The position numbers and the translations under genes are program-made. From Nocardioides sp. S5 (GTDB lineage Bacteria > Actinomycetota > Actinomycetes > Propionibacteriales > Nocardioidaceae), in the NCBI RefSeq assembly GCF_017310035.1, contig NZ_CP022296.1, positions 496,001 to 560,000 on the forward strand: DNA of 64,000 nucleotides, written 5' to 3'. Positions 50,410 through 59,261 of this stretch are shown here, piece by piece. Under the pieces are notes generated by a model that was not told the DNA's origin, ran no database searches, and saw nothing but the letters and a program-made list of their open reading frames with translations. Numbering within the stretch: the stretch's first letter is position 1; each line of letters begins with the position of its first letter.

Positions 50410-50901
50410 TCAGGCAGAGTCGCCCAGGCCCTCCCGGAGGGCGGTGAGCCGGCCGGTCAGGTCGCGTACGTCGTCCGCGGGCAGGCCCGGCACCTCGAAG
50501 ACCTCGGCGTTGAGCGCCGCCGTGGCCTCCTCGACCGCCTCGCGACCGGCATCGGTCAGCACGGCGCGTACGACGCGCTTGTCGGCCTCGCCGCGCACGC
50601 GCTCTACGTAGCCCTGCGCGACCAGCCGGTCGACCGCGTTGGTCACGCTCGTCGGGTGGACCTGGAGCAGCGAGCCCAGCCGTGACATCGGCATCGCCGC
50701 CTCGCGGGTGAAGGACAGCAGCCGCAGCACCTCGTAGCGGGCGAAGGTCAGGTCGCGCGGGCGGAGCACCGCGTCGATGCGCTCCATCAGCAGCTGGTGC
50801 GCGCGCACGACCGAGGTGACCATCGCCATCCCGTCGGCGGCGCCGGGCCAGCCGTGGGCGACCCACTGGCGGTGGGCCTCGCTGATCGGGTCGCGGGTCA
50901 T
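50410..50901 (-). CDS. MarR-family transcriptional regulator
   Basis: A 163-residue winged-helix dimeric regulator. The recognition region reads MSRLGSLLQVHPTSVTNAVD and the wing VERVRGEADKRVVRAVLT, both typical of MarR. Such proteins repress neighbouring genes and let go when bound by a small acid or acyl-CoA. It lies 67 bases upstream of icmF on the same strand, and the icmF promoter carries a short palindrome, so icmF is the likely target. The ligand could be a branched acyl-CoA (inference). Confidence 0.93.
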   Translation of the reverse strand: MTRDPISEAHRQWVAHGWPGAADGMAMVTSVVRAHQLLMERIDAVLRPRDLTFARYEVLRLLSFTREAAMPMSRLGSLLQVHPTSVTNAVDRLVAQGYVERVRGEADKRVVRAVLTDAGREAVEEATAALNAEVFEVPGLPADDVRDLTGRLTALREGLGDSA

Positions 50902-50910
50902 GGCTGGAGG

Positions 50911-51654
50911 CTAACCATCGATCGCGGCCAGCATGGCGTACGCCTCGACCATCGCCGGGCCGTACCAGGTCAGCAGGCGGCCCGACACCAGCCGGGTCGG
51001 CGTCGTGAAGGCCTCCGGGCCGTCCTGGGCGGTGAAGACGTAGGGCTCGTCGGGCAGCAGCACGACGTCCGCCCCGGCGCCGTCGATCTCGGCGGGAGTG
51101 ACAGTCGGGTAGCGCCCGTCCAGGTGGGCGAGGACATTGGCCAGCCCGGCCCGGGTGAGCAGGTCGTCGGTGTAGGTCGAGGAGCCGACCACCATCCACG
51201 GGTCGCGCCAGATCGGCACGGCCACCGACAGCCGGCGCGGTGCGGGAGTCGCCCACAGCGACCGCGCCTCGACGAGCCACGGCGGGTCCGCGAGGCCGAG
51301 GGCCTCGGTGAAGAGCCGCGACATCGAGACGAGCGATTCCTCGACCGTCTCGATGCGGGTGACCCACACGGTCACGCCGGCGTCGCGCAGGCGGCGTACG
51401 TCGAGCTCGCGGTTCTCCTCCTGGTTGGCCACGACGAGGTCGGGGGAGAGGGCCCGGATCGCCGCCAGGTCGGGGTTCTTGGTGCCGCGCACCCGCGCCA
51501 CGTCGAGGTCGGCGGGGTGGGTGCACCAGTCGGTGGCGCCGACGACCCGGTCCGGCGCGGAGCCTGCGACCGCCTCGGTCAGCGACGGCACGAGGGAGAC
51601 GATCCGGCGTGCCGGGCCGCTGAGGGGGACGTCGGCACCGAGGTCGTCGCGCAT
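50911..51654 (-). CDS. BtuF-like helical-backbone metal receptor without signal peptide
   Basis: A 247-residue protein of the type III periplasmic-binding fold: VSLVPSLTEAVA at the start, VRGTKNPDLAAIRALSPDLV, then GSSTYTDDLLTRAGLANVLA and the late ADVVLLPDEPY. No signal peptide or lipobox is visible, so it looks cytosolic, unlike BtuF. It may bind cobalamin or a metal chelate. It is upstream of marR and icmF on the same strand (9-base gap to marR), and icmF needs B12, so a supply role is possible. Confidence 0.82.
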   Translation of the reverse strand: MRDDLGADVPLSGPARRIVSLVPSLTEAVAGSAPDRVVGATDWCTHPADLDVARVRGTKNPDLAAIRALSPDLVVANQEENRELDVRRLRDAGVTVWVTRIETVEESLVSMSRLFTEALGLADPPWLVEARSLWATPAPRRLSVAVPIWRDPWMVVGSSTYTDDLLTRAGLANVLAHLDGRYPTVTPAEIDGAGADVVLLPDEPYVFTAQDGPEAFTTPTRLVSGRLLTWYGPAMVEAYAMLAAIDG

Positions 51655-51714
51655 GGGTCGAGGGTAGGGCGTGTGCCCGTTGCGGCAGCTCCGGTGCCGG
51701 GTAGCGTCCTGTGG

Positions 51715-52476
51715 ATGAGCGAGCAGCCGGAGGCCGTGCCGGGGCAGGCGCACCTGATGGCGTCGGTGAGGTTGGTCCCCCGCTGGTTCTCGGCCGTGGC
51801 GATCGGCTTCCTGGCGCTCTTCGCCCTCGGGATGCTCGCACTCGCCCTGGCCGACGACGGGGTGATGCGCTGGTCGGCCTGGGGGCTGTGCGCCGCCGCT
51901 GCGCTGTTGATGTGCTCCGCGGTGTCAGCACTGGTCGTGCCTCGCCGCGGGGGACCGGTCCACGGCGCCGACGGCACCACCACCTTCCTGTCGCCCGCGC
52001 TCACCGTGTGGCCACTCGTCGGCGCCTGGGCGGCGCTCCTGTGCGTCGCCGCGGTCTGGTCCTACGTCGCGGTCACCGACTTCGGCGAGCTCGAGGCACC
52101 GGGCTTCGCGCTGGCGACCATCGCGGGCGCGGTGGGCTCGCTGCCCGACCTCGCTCGTCTGGTCACCGGCCGCCTCCACCGCTGGCGACTCGTGATCGGT
52201 CCTGACTCTCTCACCTACCGGGGCTACCGCACCGACCAGACGTGGCCGTTGTCGAAGATCCACGGCGCCGGCTTCAATCCTCCGCGCTCGCTCCGTCGCC
52301 GCTCCGGCGACGACCGTCGGCTGGCCGGGGTGGTGATCGACCTCAAGGGTGCCGCGGCAGATCCGGTCGTCCCGATGGCCGCGTTCCGGGCCTCGCCCGC
52401 GACGATGGTCGAGGAGATCGAGCGGGCCAAGGCCGCCTGGTCACCTTGTCGCCGCCAACCCGGTCCGACCGGGTGA
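51715..52476 (+). CDS. Membrane protein with PH-like C-terminal region
   Basis: A 253-residue protein with about four transmembrane helices (residues 20-145) and a soluble C-terminal region. That region resembles the bacterial PH domain: RLVIGPDSLTYRGYRTDQTW then a KIHGAGF strand. Function unknown. It is divergent from the BtuF-like gene by 60 bases and followed by the aldehyde dehydrogenase after 35 bases on the same strand. Confidence 0.72.
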   Translation: MSEQPEAVPGQAHLMASVRLVPRWFSAVAIGFLALFALGMLALALADDGVMRWSAWGLCAAAALLMCSAVSALVVPRRGGPVHGADGTTTFLSPALTVWPLVGAWAALLCVAAVWSYVAVTDFGELEAPGFALATIAGAVGSLPDLARLVTGRLHRWRLVIGPDSLTYRGYRTDQTWPLSKIHGAGFNPPRSLRRRSGDDRRLAGVVIDLKGAAADPVVPMAAFRASPATMVEEIERAKAAWSPCRRQPGPTG

Positions 52477-52511
52477 TGGGACCTGCGACCCCGACGTGGT
52501 GGAGTTCTCCC

Positions 52512-53651
52512 ATGAGCAAGCACGCCCGCTCCTCGGGACTGCCGGTCGACGGCGTCGAGGTCGCCACCGCCGAGGGATGGACGTTCCCGGCGCGCAACCC
52601 CGCAACGGGCGAGCGGCTGTGGGACGTCCCCGACGCCGGTGTCCCGGACGCGCAGGCCGCCGTGGCCGCCGCCCGCCGGGCCTACGACGAGACCACGTGG
52701 AGCACCGACACCGAGCTGCGCCGTGAGGCGCTCTCGCGGCTCCAGGACGCCCTCCGCGGGCGGTCCGACGACCTGGCCCTCCTGATCGCCACGGAGACCG
52801 GGGTCCCGGTCGGGCTCCGCGCCGCGCACGTCGACGCACCGATCGCCGGGATGCGCGGCGAGCCCGGGCCACCGCCCGCGCGACCGCCCGGCGTGACCGC
52901 GGTCGTCACCCCGTCGACCTCGCCGCTGGCCGTCGCGGTCGCCGAGGTCGGCCGGGTGCTGGTCGCGGGCGGGACGGTGGTGCTCAAGCCGGCACCCGAG
53001 ACGGCGAGCGCAGCGCTCGAGCTCGGCCGCATCGCGCTCGACATCCTGCCGCGCGGCGTGCTCAACGTCCTCACCACCCGCGACGTCGACGTCGCGATCG
53101 CGCTCACCCTCGACCCGCGCGTCGACGACGTCTCCTTCACCGGATCGGCCTTCGCCGGCGAGCGGGTGCGCGAGGCCGCCGAGCGTGCCGGCAAGCGCGT
53201 ACGCCTCGAGGTCGGCGGTCCGCGGTCGGTCCGCCTGACCGACGAGGACGACCTCGCCCCCGCCGTCTCCGCTGCGGCCGTCGCGGTGGCCGCGAACGCC
53301 GGCCAGGCGTGCCACGTGCCCGCCAGCGTCGTCGTGCCCGCCCACCGCTATGACGAGGCGCTGCGCGCGGCCGTCGACGCGATGACCGACGTCGTCGTGG
53401 GTGATCCGACCGAGCCCGCCACGGTGTGCGGGCCGCTGCGGTCGCCGGTCGCGCGCGACCGGGTGCTGCGCTACCTCGACCTCGCCCGCTCCGAGGGGGG
53501 CGACGTCGTGCTGGGCGGGCAGCGCCTCGACCGCCCCGGCTGGTGGGTCGCGCCGACGGTCATCGGCGGCCTGTCGCGTCAGTCCCGGCTGGTGCGCGAG
53601 GAGCTGCTCGGTCCGGTGCTCGTGGTGGTCGCTGCGGGACCGAACAGCTGA
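52512..53651 (+). CDS. Aldehyde dehydrogenase family protein, C-terminally truncated
   Basis: A 379-residue member of the ALDH superfamily, about 100 residues shorter than usual. It begins normally (WTFPARNPATGERLWDVPDA), keeps the catalytic Glu (LEVGG) and Cys (ANAGQACHV), and reaches the ELLGPVLVV block, where it ends in AAGPNS. The oligomerisation and substrate-tunnel part that normally follows is missing. The last 73 bases overlap the antisense 3' end of a membrane-protein gene. GGAG lies 7 bases before the ATG. Possibly inactive; the truncation looks like a rearranged end. Confidence 0.8.
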   Translation: MSKHARSSGLPVDGVEVATAEGWTFPARNPATGERLWDVPDAGVPDAQAAVAAARRAYDETTWSTDTELRREALSRLQDALRGRSDDLALLIATETGVPVGLRAAHVDAPIAGMRGEPGPPPARPPGVTAVVTPSTSPLAVAVAEVGRVLVAGGTVVLKPAPETASAALELGRIALDILPRGVLNVLTTRDVDVAIALTLDPRVDDVSFTGSAFAGERVREAAERAGKRVRLEVGGPRSVRLTDEDDLAPAVSAAAVAVAANAGQACHVPASVVVPAHRYDEALRAAVDAMTDVVVGDPTEPATVCGPLRSPVARDRVLRYLDLARSEGGDVVLGGQRLDRPGWWVAPTVIGGLSRQSRLVREELLGPVLVVVAAGPNS

Positions 53652-54031
53652 GCCGCCGCGGTGGCGCCGAGGACGCCCCCGCCGAGCACCAGCACCAGAC
53701 CGGGGCCGGGGACCCAGCCGTTCATGCCGACCAGGGTGAGCAGGTGCAGCACCTGCCACACCGGGACGACCACGGCTGTGGCGGCGAAGACGGTCGCGTG
53801 CACTGCCGCCACCCGCCGGAGGGGGATCAGCACCGCCGCGAGGCCCAGCATCGCCGCGTAGAAGGTCCACAGCCCGGCGCCGCGTGCCCCGGACACCGAC
53901 CCGACTGCGGTGTCGATCCAGGGGAGGAAGGAGCCGAGGAGCACCATGGTGACCGCACCGGCCAGCCGGCGTCTCGCCGGGTCGGGCCTGCGCCGCGCTC
54001 GGACTGCACTCGCCGCCGTTGCACCGCTCAT
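53579..54031 (-). CDS. Small membrane protein, four helices
   Basis: A 150-residue hydrophobic protein with about four transmembrane segments (LAGAVTMVLLGSFLPWIDTA; LWTFYAAMLGLAAVLIPL; ATVFAATAVVVPVWQVLHLL; and a Gly-rich last one). No family recognised. The ATG at 54031 is preferred to one ten codons earlier. The 3' end overlaps the truncated aldehyde dehydrogenase gene by 73 bases on the other strand, and the intergenic region to the symporter genes holds three phased repeats. Confidence 0.7.
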   Translation of the reverse strand: MSGATAASAVRARRRPDPARRRLAGAVTMVLLGSFLPWIDTAVGSVSGARGAGLWTFYAAMLGLAAVLIPLRRVAAVHATVFAATAVVVPVWQVLHLLTLVGMNGWVPGPGLVLVLGGGVLGATAAAQLFGPAATTTSTGPSSSSRTSRD

Positions 54032-54097
54032 GGGGCGACTGTACGGAACGCGCCGGGCCATCGGGCCGGAGTGAGGGGCGGCGCGTGGCGTCCCGCA

Positions 54098-54150
54098 CGA
54101 CGAACGGTCGCTGCCCTCGCGACGAACGGTCGGTCACGCACGACGAACGG
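54098..54150. repeat. Three phased direct repeats CGACGAACGG
   Basis: Identical 10-mers at 54098-54107, 54120-54129 and 54141-54150, so the starts are 22 and 21 bases apart, two helix turns. Flanks GCA or CGC before each and GTCG after the first two extend the match. This is the pattern of a protein that binds several times on one DNA face. It lies in the 289-base gap between the membrane-protein start and the symporter start. Confidence 0.8.
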
Positions 54151-54228
54151 CATCGACAGCGGGCTCGGCCGGCGGCCGACGGCGTCACTCCGCCATCGAC
54201 CGACGGAATCCGACCGCTCGGCGAAAAG

Positions 54229-54244
54229 TGTGAGCAGCGTCACA
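54229..54244. promoter_or_regulatory. Perfect CRP-type site TGTGA-N6-TCACA
   Basis: TGTGAGCAGCGTCACA matches the cAMP-receptor-protein consensus exactly, including spacer length. It ends 77 bases before the DUF4212 start; a TTGACC -35-like hexamer begins at 54253. Actinobacterial CRP/GlxR proteins use the same site and often govern acetate and monocarboxylate uptake. No binding data. Confidence 0.7.
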
Positions 54245-54320
54245 TCGTCCTGTTGACCCCGCTCACGCTGCGCTGTTTCGCTGCTGGACACGAAAGCCCG
54301 TCGTCAGCCAGGAGGACACC

Positions 54321-54595
<275 letters not shown>

Positions 54596-54599
<4 letters not shown>

Positions 54600-56281
54600 G
54601 CGACATCCAGACCTGGACCCTCGTCTTCGTCATCGTCACGTTCAGCATCTACATCATCGTCGCCTACCGCAGCCGCGTCAGCACGACGTCCGGCTTCTAC
54701 GTCGCGGGCGGTGGCATCCCGGCACCCGCCAACGGCGCGGCCATCGCGGCCGACTGGATGAGTGCCGCCTCGTTCATCTCGATGGCCGGCATCATCGCCT
54801 TTGCCGGCAACGGCTACGGCGGGTCGGTCTACCTCATGGGCTGGACCGGCGGCTACGTGCTGCTCGCGCTGCTGCTGGCCCCCTACCTGCGGAAGTTCGG
54901 CAAGTACACGATCCCCGACTTCGTCGGTGACCGCTACAACGAGACCGCCCGGCTGGTCGCGGTGGTCGCCGCCATCGTGGTGTCCTTCGTCTACGTGGCC
55001 GGCCAGATGGCGGGCGTCGGCCTGGTCTTCACGCGGTTCCTCAAGGTGGACCCGACCACCGGCGTCATCATCGGCATGGCCATCGTGTTCTTCTACGCCG
55101 TCCTGGGCGGGATGAAGGGCATCACCTGGACCCAGGTGACGCAGTACACCGTGCTGATCATCGCCTACCTGATCCCCGCCGTGGCCGTCTCTGCGAAGGT
55201 GACCGACGTGCCGATCCCGCAGATCGGGTTCGGCACGATCCTCGCCGAGCTCGACGCGCTCCAGACCGAGCTCGGCATCCCGGAGTACACCGCCGCCTTC
55301 GGCAGCACGAACATGCTCAACATGCTGCTGATCACGGCGTCGCTGATGTTCGGCACCGCGGGGCTGCCGCACGTGATCGTGCGCTTCTACACCGCCAAGA
55401 GCGTGCGGGCCGCGCGCTACTCGGCGTTGTGGGCGCTGTTCTTCATCGCCCTGCTCTACACGACCGCCCCGTCGGTGGCGGCCTTCAGCAAGCTCCAGAT
55501 CATCGAGGACGTCAACGGGACCGCGTTGAGCGACATGCCGTCGTGGTTCAACACCTGGTCGGAGGTCGGCCTCATCACGCAGGCCGACGGCTCGGCGATC
55601 TCGGCGCTCCCGGCGGGCACCACGGTCAACTACAGCGACATCCTCATCAACAACGACATCATCGTCCTGGCCTCGCCCGAGATCGGGGGCCTCCCGGCGC
55701 CGATCGTCGGCCTGGTGGCGGCCGGTGCCCTGGCCGCGGCGCTGTCCACGGCGTCCGGCCTCCTGCTGGTCATCTCCAGCGCGGTCGCGAACGACGTCTA
55801 CTTCAAGAAGATCAACCCGCAGGCCACCGAGGCGCGCCAGCTCATGGTCGGTCGCATCGCGATGGGCGGGGCGATCGTGGTCGCCGGCTACCTCGGCATC
55901 AACCCGCCCGGATTCGTGGCCCAGGTCGTGGCGCTGGCCTTCGGGCTGGCAGCAGCGAGCTTCTTCCCGATCCTGGTGCTCGGGATCTTCTGGAAGAACT
56001 GCACGGCCATGGGCGCCACGGCGGGCATGGTGGCCGGACTCGTCACGACGATGGCCTACATGCTGTGGACGATCGACATCTACGGCAACGGAGCGGGCGT
56101 CTTCGGGATCCTGGAGACGGGCTTCGGCACGATCGGGATGCTGATCAACTTCGCAGTGACGATCATCGTGTCGCAGTTCACCCCGAAGCCCAGCCCGATC
56201 ATGCAGGAGCTGGTCGAGGAGATCCGCTACCCCGGCCGGACCGAGCTCGTCGCCAAGCACGCGCAGGGCGAGGTGGGCTGA
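54596..56281 (+). CDS. Sodium:solute symporter (VC_2705-type, acetate permease-like)
   Basis: A 561-residue SSS-family transporter with about 13 transmembrane helices. GGGIPAPANGAAIAADWMSA is the helix-1 substrate/ion region, and YGGSVYLMGWTGGYV and PDFVGDRY are strongly conserved in ActP-like carriers. It imports acetate or a related short-chain acid with Na+ or H+. GTG start coupled to the DUF4212 gene. The 3' end converges, with a 6-base gap, on the exonuclease/DUF294 operon that commonly accompanies this symporter type. Confidence 0.95.
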
Positions 56282-56287
56282 CACCTT

Positions 56288-56923
56288 TCAACGACGTCCG
56301 CGCCACCAGGCCCTGAGGCGGTCGAGCCACGGCTCGCGTCGGCGTACGTCGCCCAGGCTGAGGGGGCCGCTCGCGCCGAGCTCCGCGGCCTGGGCGAGGT
56401 AGAGCTCGGCGCAGGCCAGCGCGTCACCCAGCGCGTCATGGGCTGCCGTCACCGGCAGCCCATGACGCGCTCGAGCCGCCCAGAGGCGGAGCTCCCCGGG
56501 GCCGACCTCGCCGTGACGGCCCAGGAGGCGCCGCTGGAGCTCCAGGGTGCACACGGCCGGAGGCAGGGCCGGTGGCTCGCCCACCGCGCGGAAGGCCGCG
56601 TCGAGGAAGGCCAGCTCGAACGGCGCGTGGTGGGCGAGGAGCACGCGTCCGGCCAGGGCGCGGCGCAGCTCGGCCAGCACCTCCGCGAGGGGCCGGCCCT
56701 CCTCGAGGTCGTCGTGGGTCAGGCCGTGGATGGTGACCGCATCGCCCGGGTCGTCATGGCGTACGACGTGGCGCCGGCCGCCGGAGAGGTCGATGCGCCC
56801 GCCGTCCACCGGAACCCAGCCCACGGCCAGCACGTGGTCGCGGGCGGCGGAGAGCCCGGTGGTCTCGAGGTCCACCGCGAGCAGGGACAGCTGGTCGACC
56901 GGGATCCGGTCGTCAGGTGTCAT
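56288..56923 (-). CDS. DnaQ-like 3'-5' exonuclease
   Basis: A 211-residue DEDDh exonuclease. Exo I is LLAVDLETTGLSAA, Exo II is VLLAHHAPFELAFLD, and Exo III is HDALGDALACAELY. This length and form match DNA polymerase III epsilon-like stand-alone proteins. It follows the DUF294 gene with a 4-base ATGA overlap; the pair is regularly found beside DUF4212/SSS symporters, though why is not known. Confidence 0.9.
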   Translation of the reverse strand: MTPDDRIPVDQLSLLAVDLETTGLSAARDHVLAVGWVPVDGGRIDLSGGRRHVVRHDDPGDAVTIHGLTHDDLEEGRPLAEVLAELRRALAGRVLLAHHAPFELAFLDAAFRAVGEPPALPPAVCTLELQRRLLGRHGEVGPGELRLWAARARHGLPVTAAHDALGDALACAELYLAQAAELGASGPLSLGDVRRREPWLDRLRAWWRGRR

Positions 56924-58794
56924 GTCATCTCGCGGACGGGATAGCGCAGTGCGATGGCACCCTGCGCGGACCGGATGACGCCGAACGCCGCCTTCAGGTG
57001 CCGCTTCTCGAAGTCGCTGAGCACCGACGGGTCGACCCAGTTGTCGGCCGGTCTCCCCGCGCGCACCTGGGCGACTTGGTGCCGCAGCCGCAGGTGCCCG
57101 AGGAACTCCCACGCGTCGCGCAGGTCGGCCGCCAGCGTCGGGCTCACGCGACCGGCGGCGACGGCGTCCTCGAGCCGGGCGAGGGTCGACATCGCCGACG
57201 ACCCGCACGCCAGCCCGTGCAGGCGGGCGATCTCGACGATGGTGTTGATGCCGCCCCGCTTCACGTCCAGGGTGTCGCGGTGCTCCCCGGACCGGTCCAC
57301 GACGAGCCCGCGGAAGAAGCCGAGCGGCGTGTGGTGCGACGCCGCGGCGGCCGCGAGGTGGGCCAGGAAGATCGGCGTGGCCCGCGCGGCCCGACGCTGG
57401 TGTGCCACCAGCGCTGCGGTCAGCTCGGGGTCGCCGTACTGGTGGCGCACGTCGAAGAACACGCTGGCCTCCAGGATCGCCTCCGGGGTGGGCGTGCCGA
57501 CCCAGCTCGCGACGTGGACGTGCCAGGTGCCGAGCGGCTGGCGCCACCGGGGGTTCGTGGCCATCTTGTCCCCGCGGCACCGCGGGTAGCCGATGGTCTC
57601 CAGGCCGCTCGTGACCTGCTCGGCGAGCTCGGCGAAGTACGCCGCGTGCAGGTCGGGCACGTAGTCGTCGTGCAGCACCAGTGCGTGGTCCTGGTCGGGC
57701 GCCAGGGCCTGCTCGAAGCGGGCCCGGGAGCCCAGCGTGAGCCAGGCGTACGGCACCGGTGGCGGACCGAGCCCGGCCTCGGCGAGCGCGATGACCCGTT
57801 GCTCGATCGCGTCCCCGACGGTGGTGACGACGCGGCCGGCGTCGTGGGCCGACGTGCCCTGCCGGACGAGCCCGGCGACCACGCGCTGCAGGCGGCTCGC
57901 CAGGTCCGCGATGGTGGCGACGTCCGGCGCCTTGGCGATGTCGCCGACGAGGAAGACGGGGTTGGCCTGCTGCAGCCGGAGCAGGTCGGTGGCCGTGACC
58001 ATGCCGACGGGTCGGTCGTCCTCGACCACCGGCAGGTGGTGGATGTTGCGGCGCACCAGCTCGAGCAGCGCCTCCAGGGCCGGGGCGTCGGGGTGGGCGG
58101 TCGCCGGGTCCGGCGTCATCACCGCGGACACGGGACCCGCCGGGTCCACCGAGGCGGCCAGCACCCGAGTGCGCAGGTCCCGGTCCGTCATGATGCCGAC
58201 GAGGGCCTCCCCGTCGGTGACCAGCACCGAGGAGATCCGCTCCGCCGACATCAGCCGGGCCGCGTCCAGGACGGAGGCGTCGGCACGGATGCTCACCGGT
58301 CCCCGGGTCACCAGGTCGCCCACCGTCCCGGACAGCACCGACCGGTCGGCTCCGCTGACGTGCTCCCGCTGCCGGGCCACGGCGTCGCGCAGCATGCCGG
58401 CGCGGTGCTCGAAGAAGGCCGCGAAGTCGGTGTGCTGCCCACGGAGCTGGTGGAACAGGTCGGCGGGGAAGGCCAGGACGAGGGTGTCCTCGATCGCCCG
58501 GACGGTCACCGGCTGCGGCGTGCCGGTCGCCAGCGCGGCACCACCGACGCAGGTCCCGGCAGCTCCCCGCTCGACCAGCTCGCCGTCGGGGTCCCGGAGC
58601 TCGACGGCCCCCGACCTCACCACCAGCAGCTCGACCGGCGTGCTGCCCCGGGCCAGCACCACGCTGCCGCGGCGGTGGTAGCCGATGCTCAACCGGGGCG
58701 GGACCGACTCGAGGACGGCGGCCGGGAGGGAGTCGAAGGGGACGTGGGCGGCGAGGAAGTCCCTGATCTCCGCGAGCTCGACGTTGAGGGGCAC
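56920..58794 (-). CDS. cNMP-CBS-DUF294 nucleotidyltransferase-like signalling protein
   Basis: A 624-residue protein. An N-terminal cyclic-nucleotide-binding domain (about 15-125) is followed by two CBS domains (about 160-280: VSIRADASVLDAARLMSAER; NIHHLPVVEDDRPVGMVTAT). Next comes the DUF294 nucleotidyltransferase domain (about 340-450, GSRARFEQALAPDQDHALV) and a helical DUF294_C domain. It resembles GlnD-type enzymes and probably modifies or senses something in response to cAMP or adenosine nucleotides. The GTG at 58794 begins the conserved region. Operon with the exonuclease. Confidence 0.92.
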   Translation of the reverse strand: MPLNVELAEIRDFLAAHVPFDSLPAAVLESVPPRLSIGYHRRGSVVLARGSTPVELLVVRSGAVELRDPDGELVERGAAGTCVGGAALATGTPQPVTVRAIEDTLVLAFPADLFHQLRGQHTDFAAFFEHRAGMLRDAVARQREHVSGADRSVLSGTVGDLVTRGPVSIRADASVLDAARLMSAERISSVLVTDGEALVGIMTDRDLRTRVLAASVDPAGPVSAVMTPDPATAHPDAPALEALLELVRRNIHHLPVVEDDRPVGMVTATDLLRLQQANPVFLVGDIAKAPDVATIADLASRLQRVVAGLVRQGTSAHDAGRVVTTVGDAIEQRVIALAEAGLGPPPVPYAWLTLGSRARFEQALAPDQDHALVLHDDYVPDLHAAYFAELAEQVTSGLETIGYPRCRGDKMATNPRWRQPLGTWHVHVASWVGTPTPEAILEASVFFDVRHQYGDPELTAALVAHQRRAARATPIFLAHLAAAAASHHTPLGFFRGLVVDRSGEHRDTLDVKRGGINTIVEIARLHGLACGSSAMSTLARLEDAVAAGRVSPTLAADLRDAWEFLGHLRLRHQVAQVRAGRPADNWVDPSVLSDFEKRHLKAAFGVIRSAQGAIALRYPVREMT

Positions 58795-58820
58795 GCTCCC
58801 ATCATGACGACCGGAGCGGT

Positions 58821-59261
58821 CTAGCGCTGCGCCGCTCGGCGCATCGGCACGTGCATGATCCCGTCCTCGTCGAACTCGGGCCCGGCCACCTCGAAGCCGT
58901 GGTCGGCGTAGAACCCGGCCAGCGGGGTCTGCGCGTCGAGGCGCACCTCGCGGTCGCCGCACAGTGCCATCGCCTCGTCCATCAGCATCGCGGCGAGGCC
59001 GCGACCTCGGGCCGACCGGGCGACCACGACCCGGCCGATGCGTGCCCAGCCGCCGTCGTCGAGCACCCTCAGGGTGCCGAGGACCGCGTCGTCCTCGAGC
59101 AGCACGACGTGGCGCGTCGCCGGCTCGAGGTCGCGGCCGTCGAGGTCGGGGTAGGGGCAGTCCTGCTCGACCACGAAGACCTCCTGGCGCAGCCGCCACA
59201 CGGCGTACGCCGTCCGCGGGTCCAGGTCGTCGACGGTGGTCGTCAGCACGCGGACGCTCAT
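58821..59261 (-). CDS. GNAT-family N-acetyltransferase (ElaA-like)
   Basis: A 146-residue acetyltransferase. The acetyl-CoA pyrophosphate loop is RIGRVVVARSARGRGLAAML, and the N-terminal AVWRLRQEVFVVEQDCPYPD matches ElaA-type proteins, as does the C-terminal FYADHGFEVAGPEFDEDGI. Substrate unknown. Its ATG overlaps the stop of the esterase gene by 4 bases; the DUF294 gene follows 26 bases downstream on the same strand. Confidence 0.92.
   Translation of the reverse strand: MSVRVLTTTVDDLDPRTAYAVWRLRQEVFVVEQDCPYPDLDGRDLEPATRHVVLLEDDAVLGTLRVLDDGGWARIGRVVVARSARGRGLAAMLMDEAMALCGDREVRLDAQTPLAGFYADHGFEVAGPEFDEDGIMHVPMRRAAQR

Noticed and set aside
47277..50447. A very long open frame (over 1000 codons) on the plus strand opposite icmF
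   Set aside because: It is a G+C-rich antisense shadow with low-complexity Arg/Val/Gly/His translation; icmF on the other strand has clear domains. The same reason removes the many other long antisense frames.
54098..54150. The three repeats as a CRISPR array
   Set aside because: Repeats are only 10 bases, spacers about 11, there are only three copies and no cas genes.
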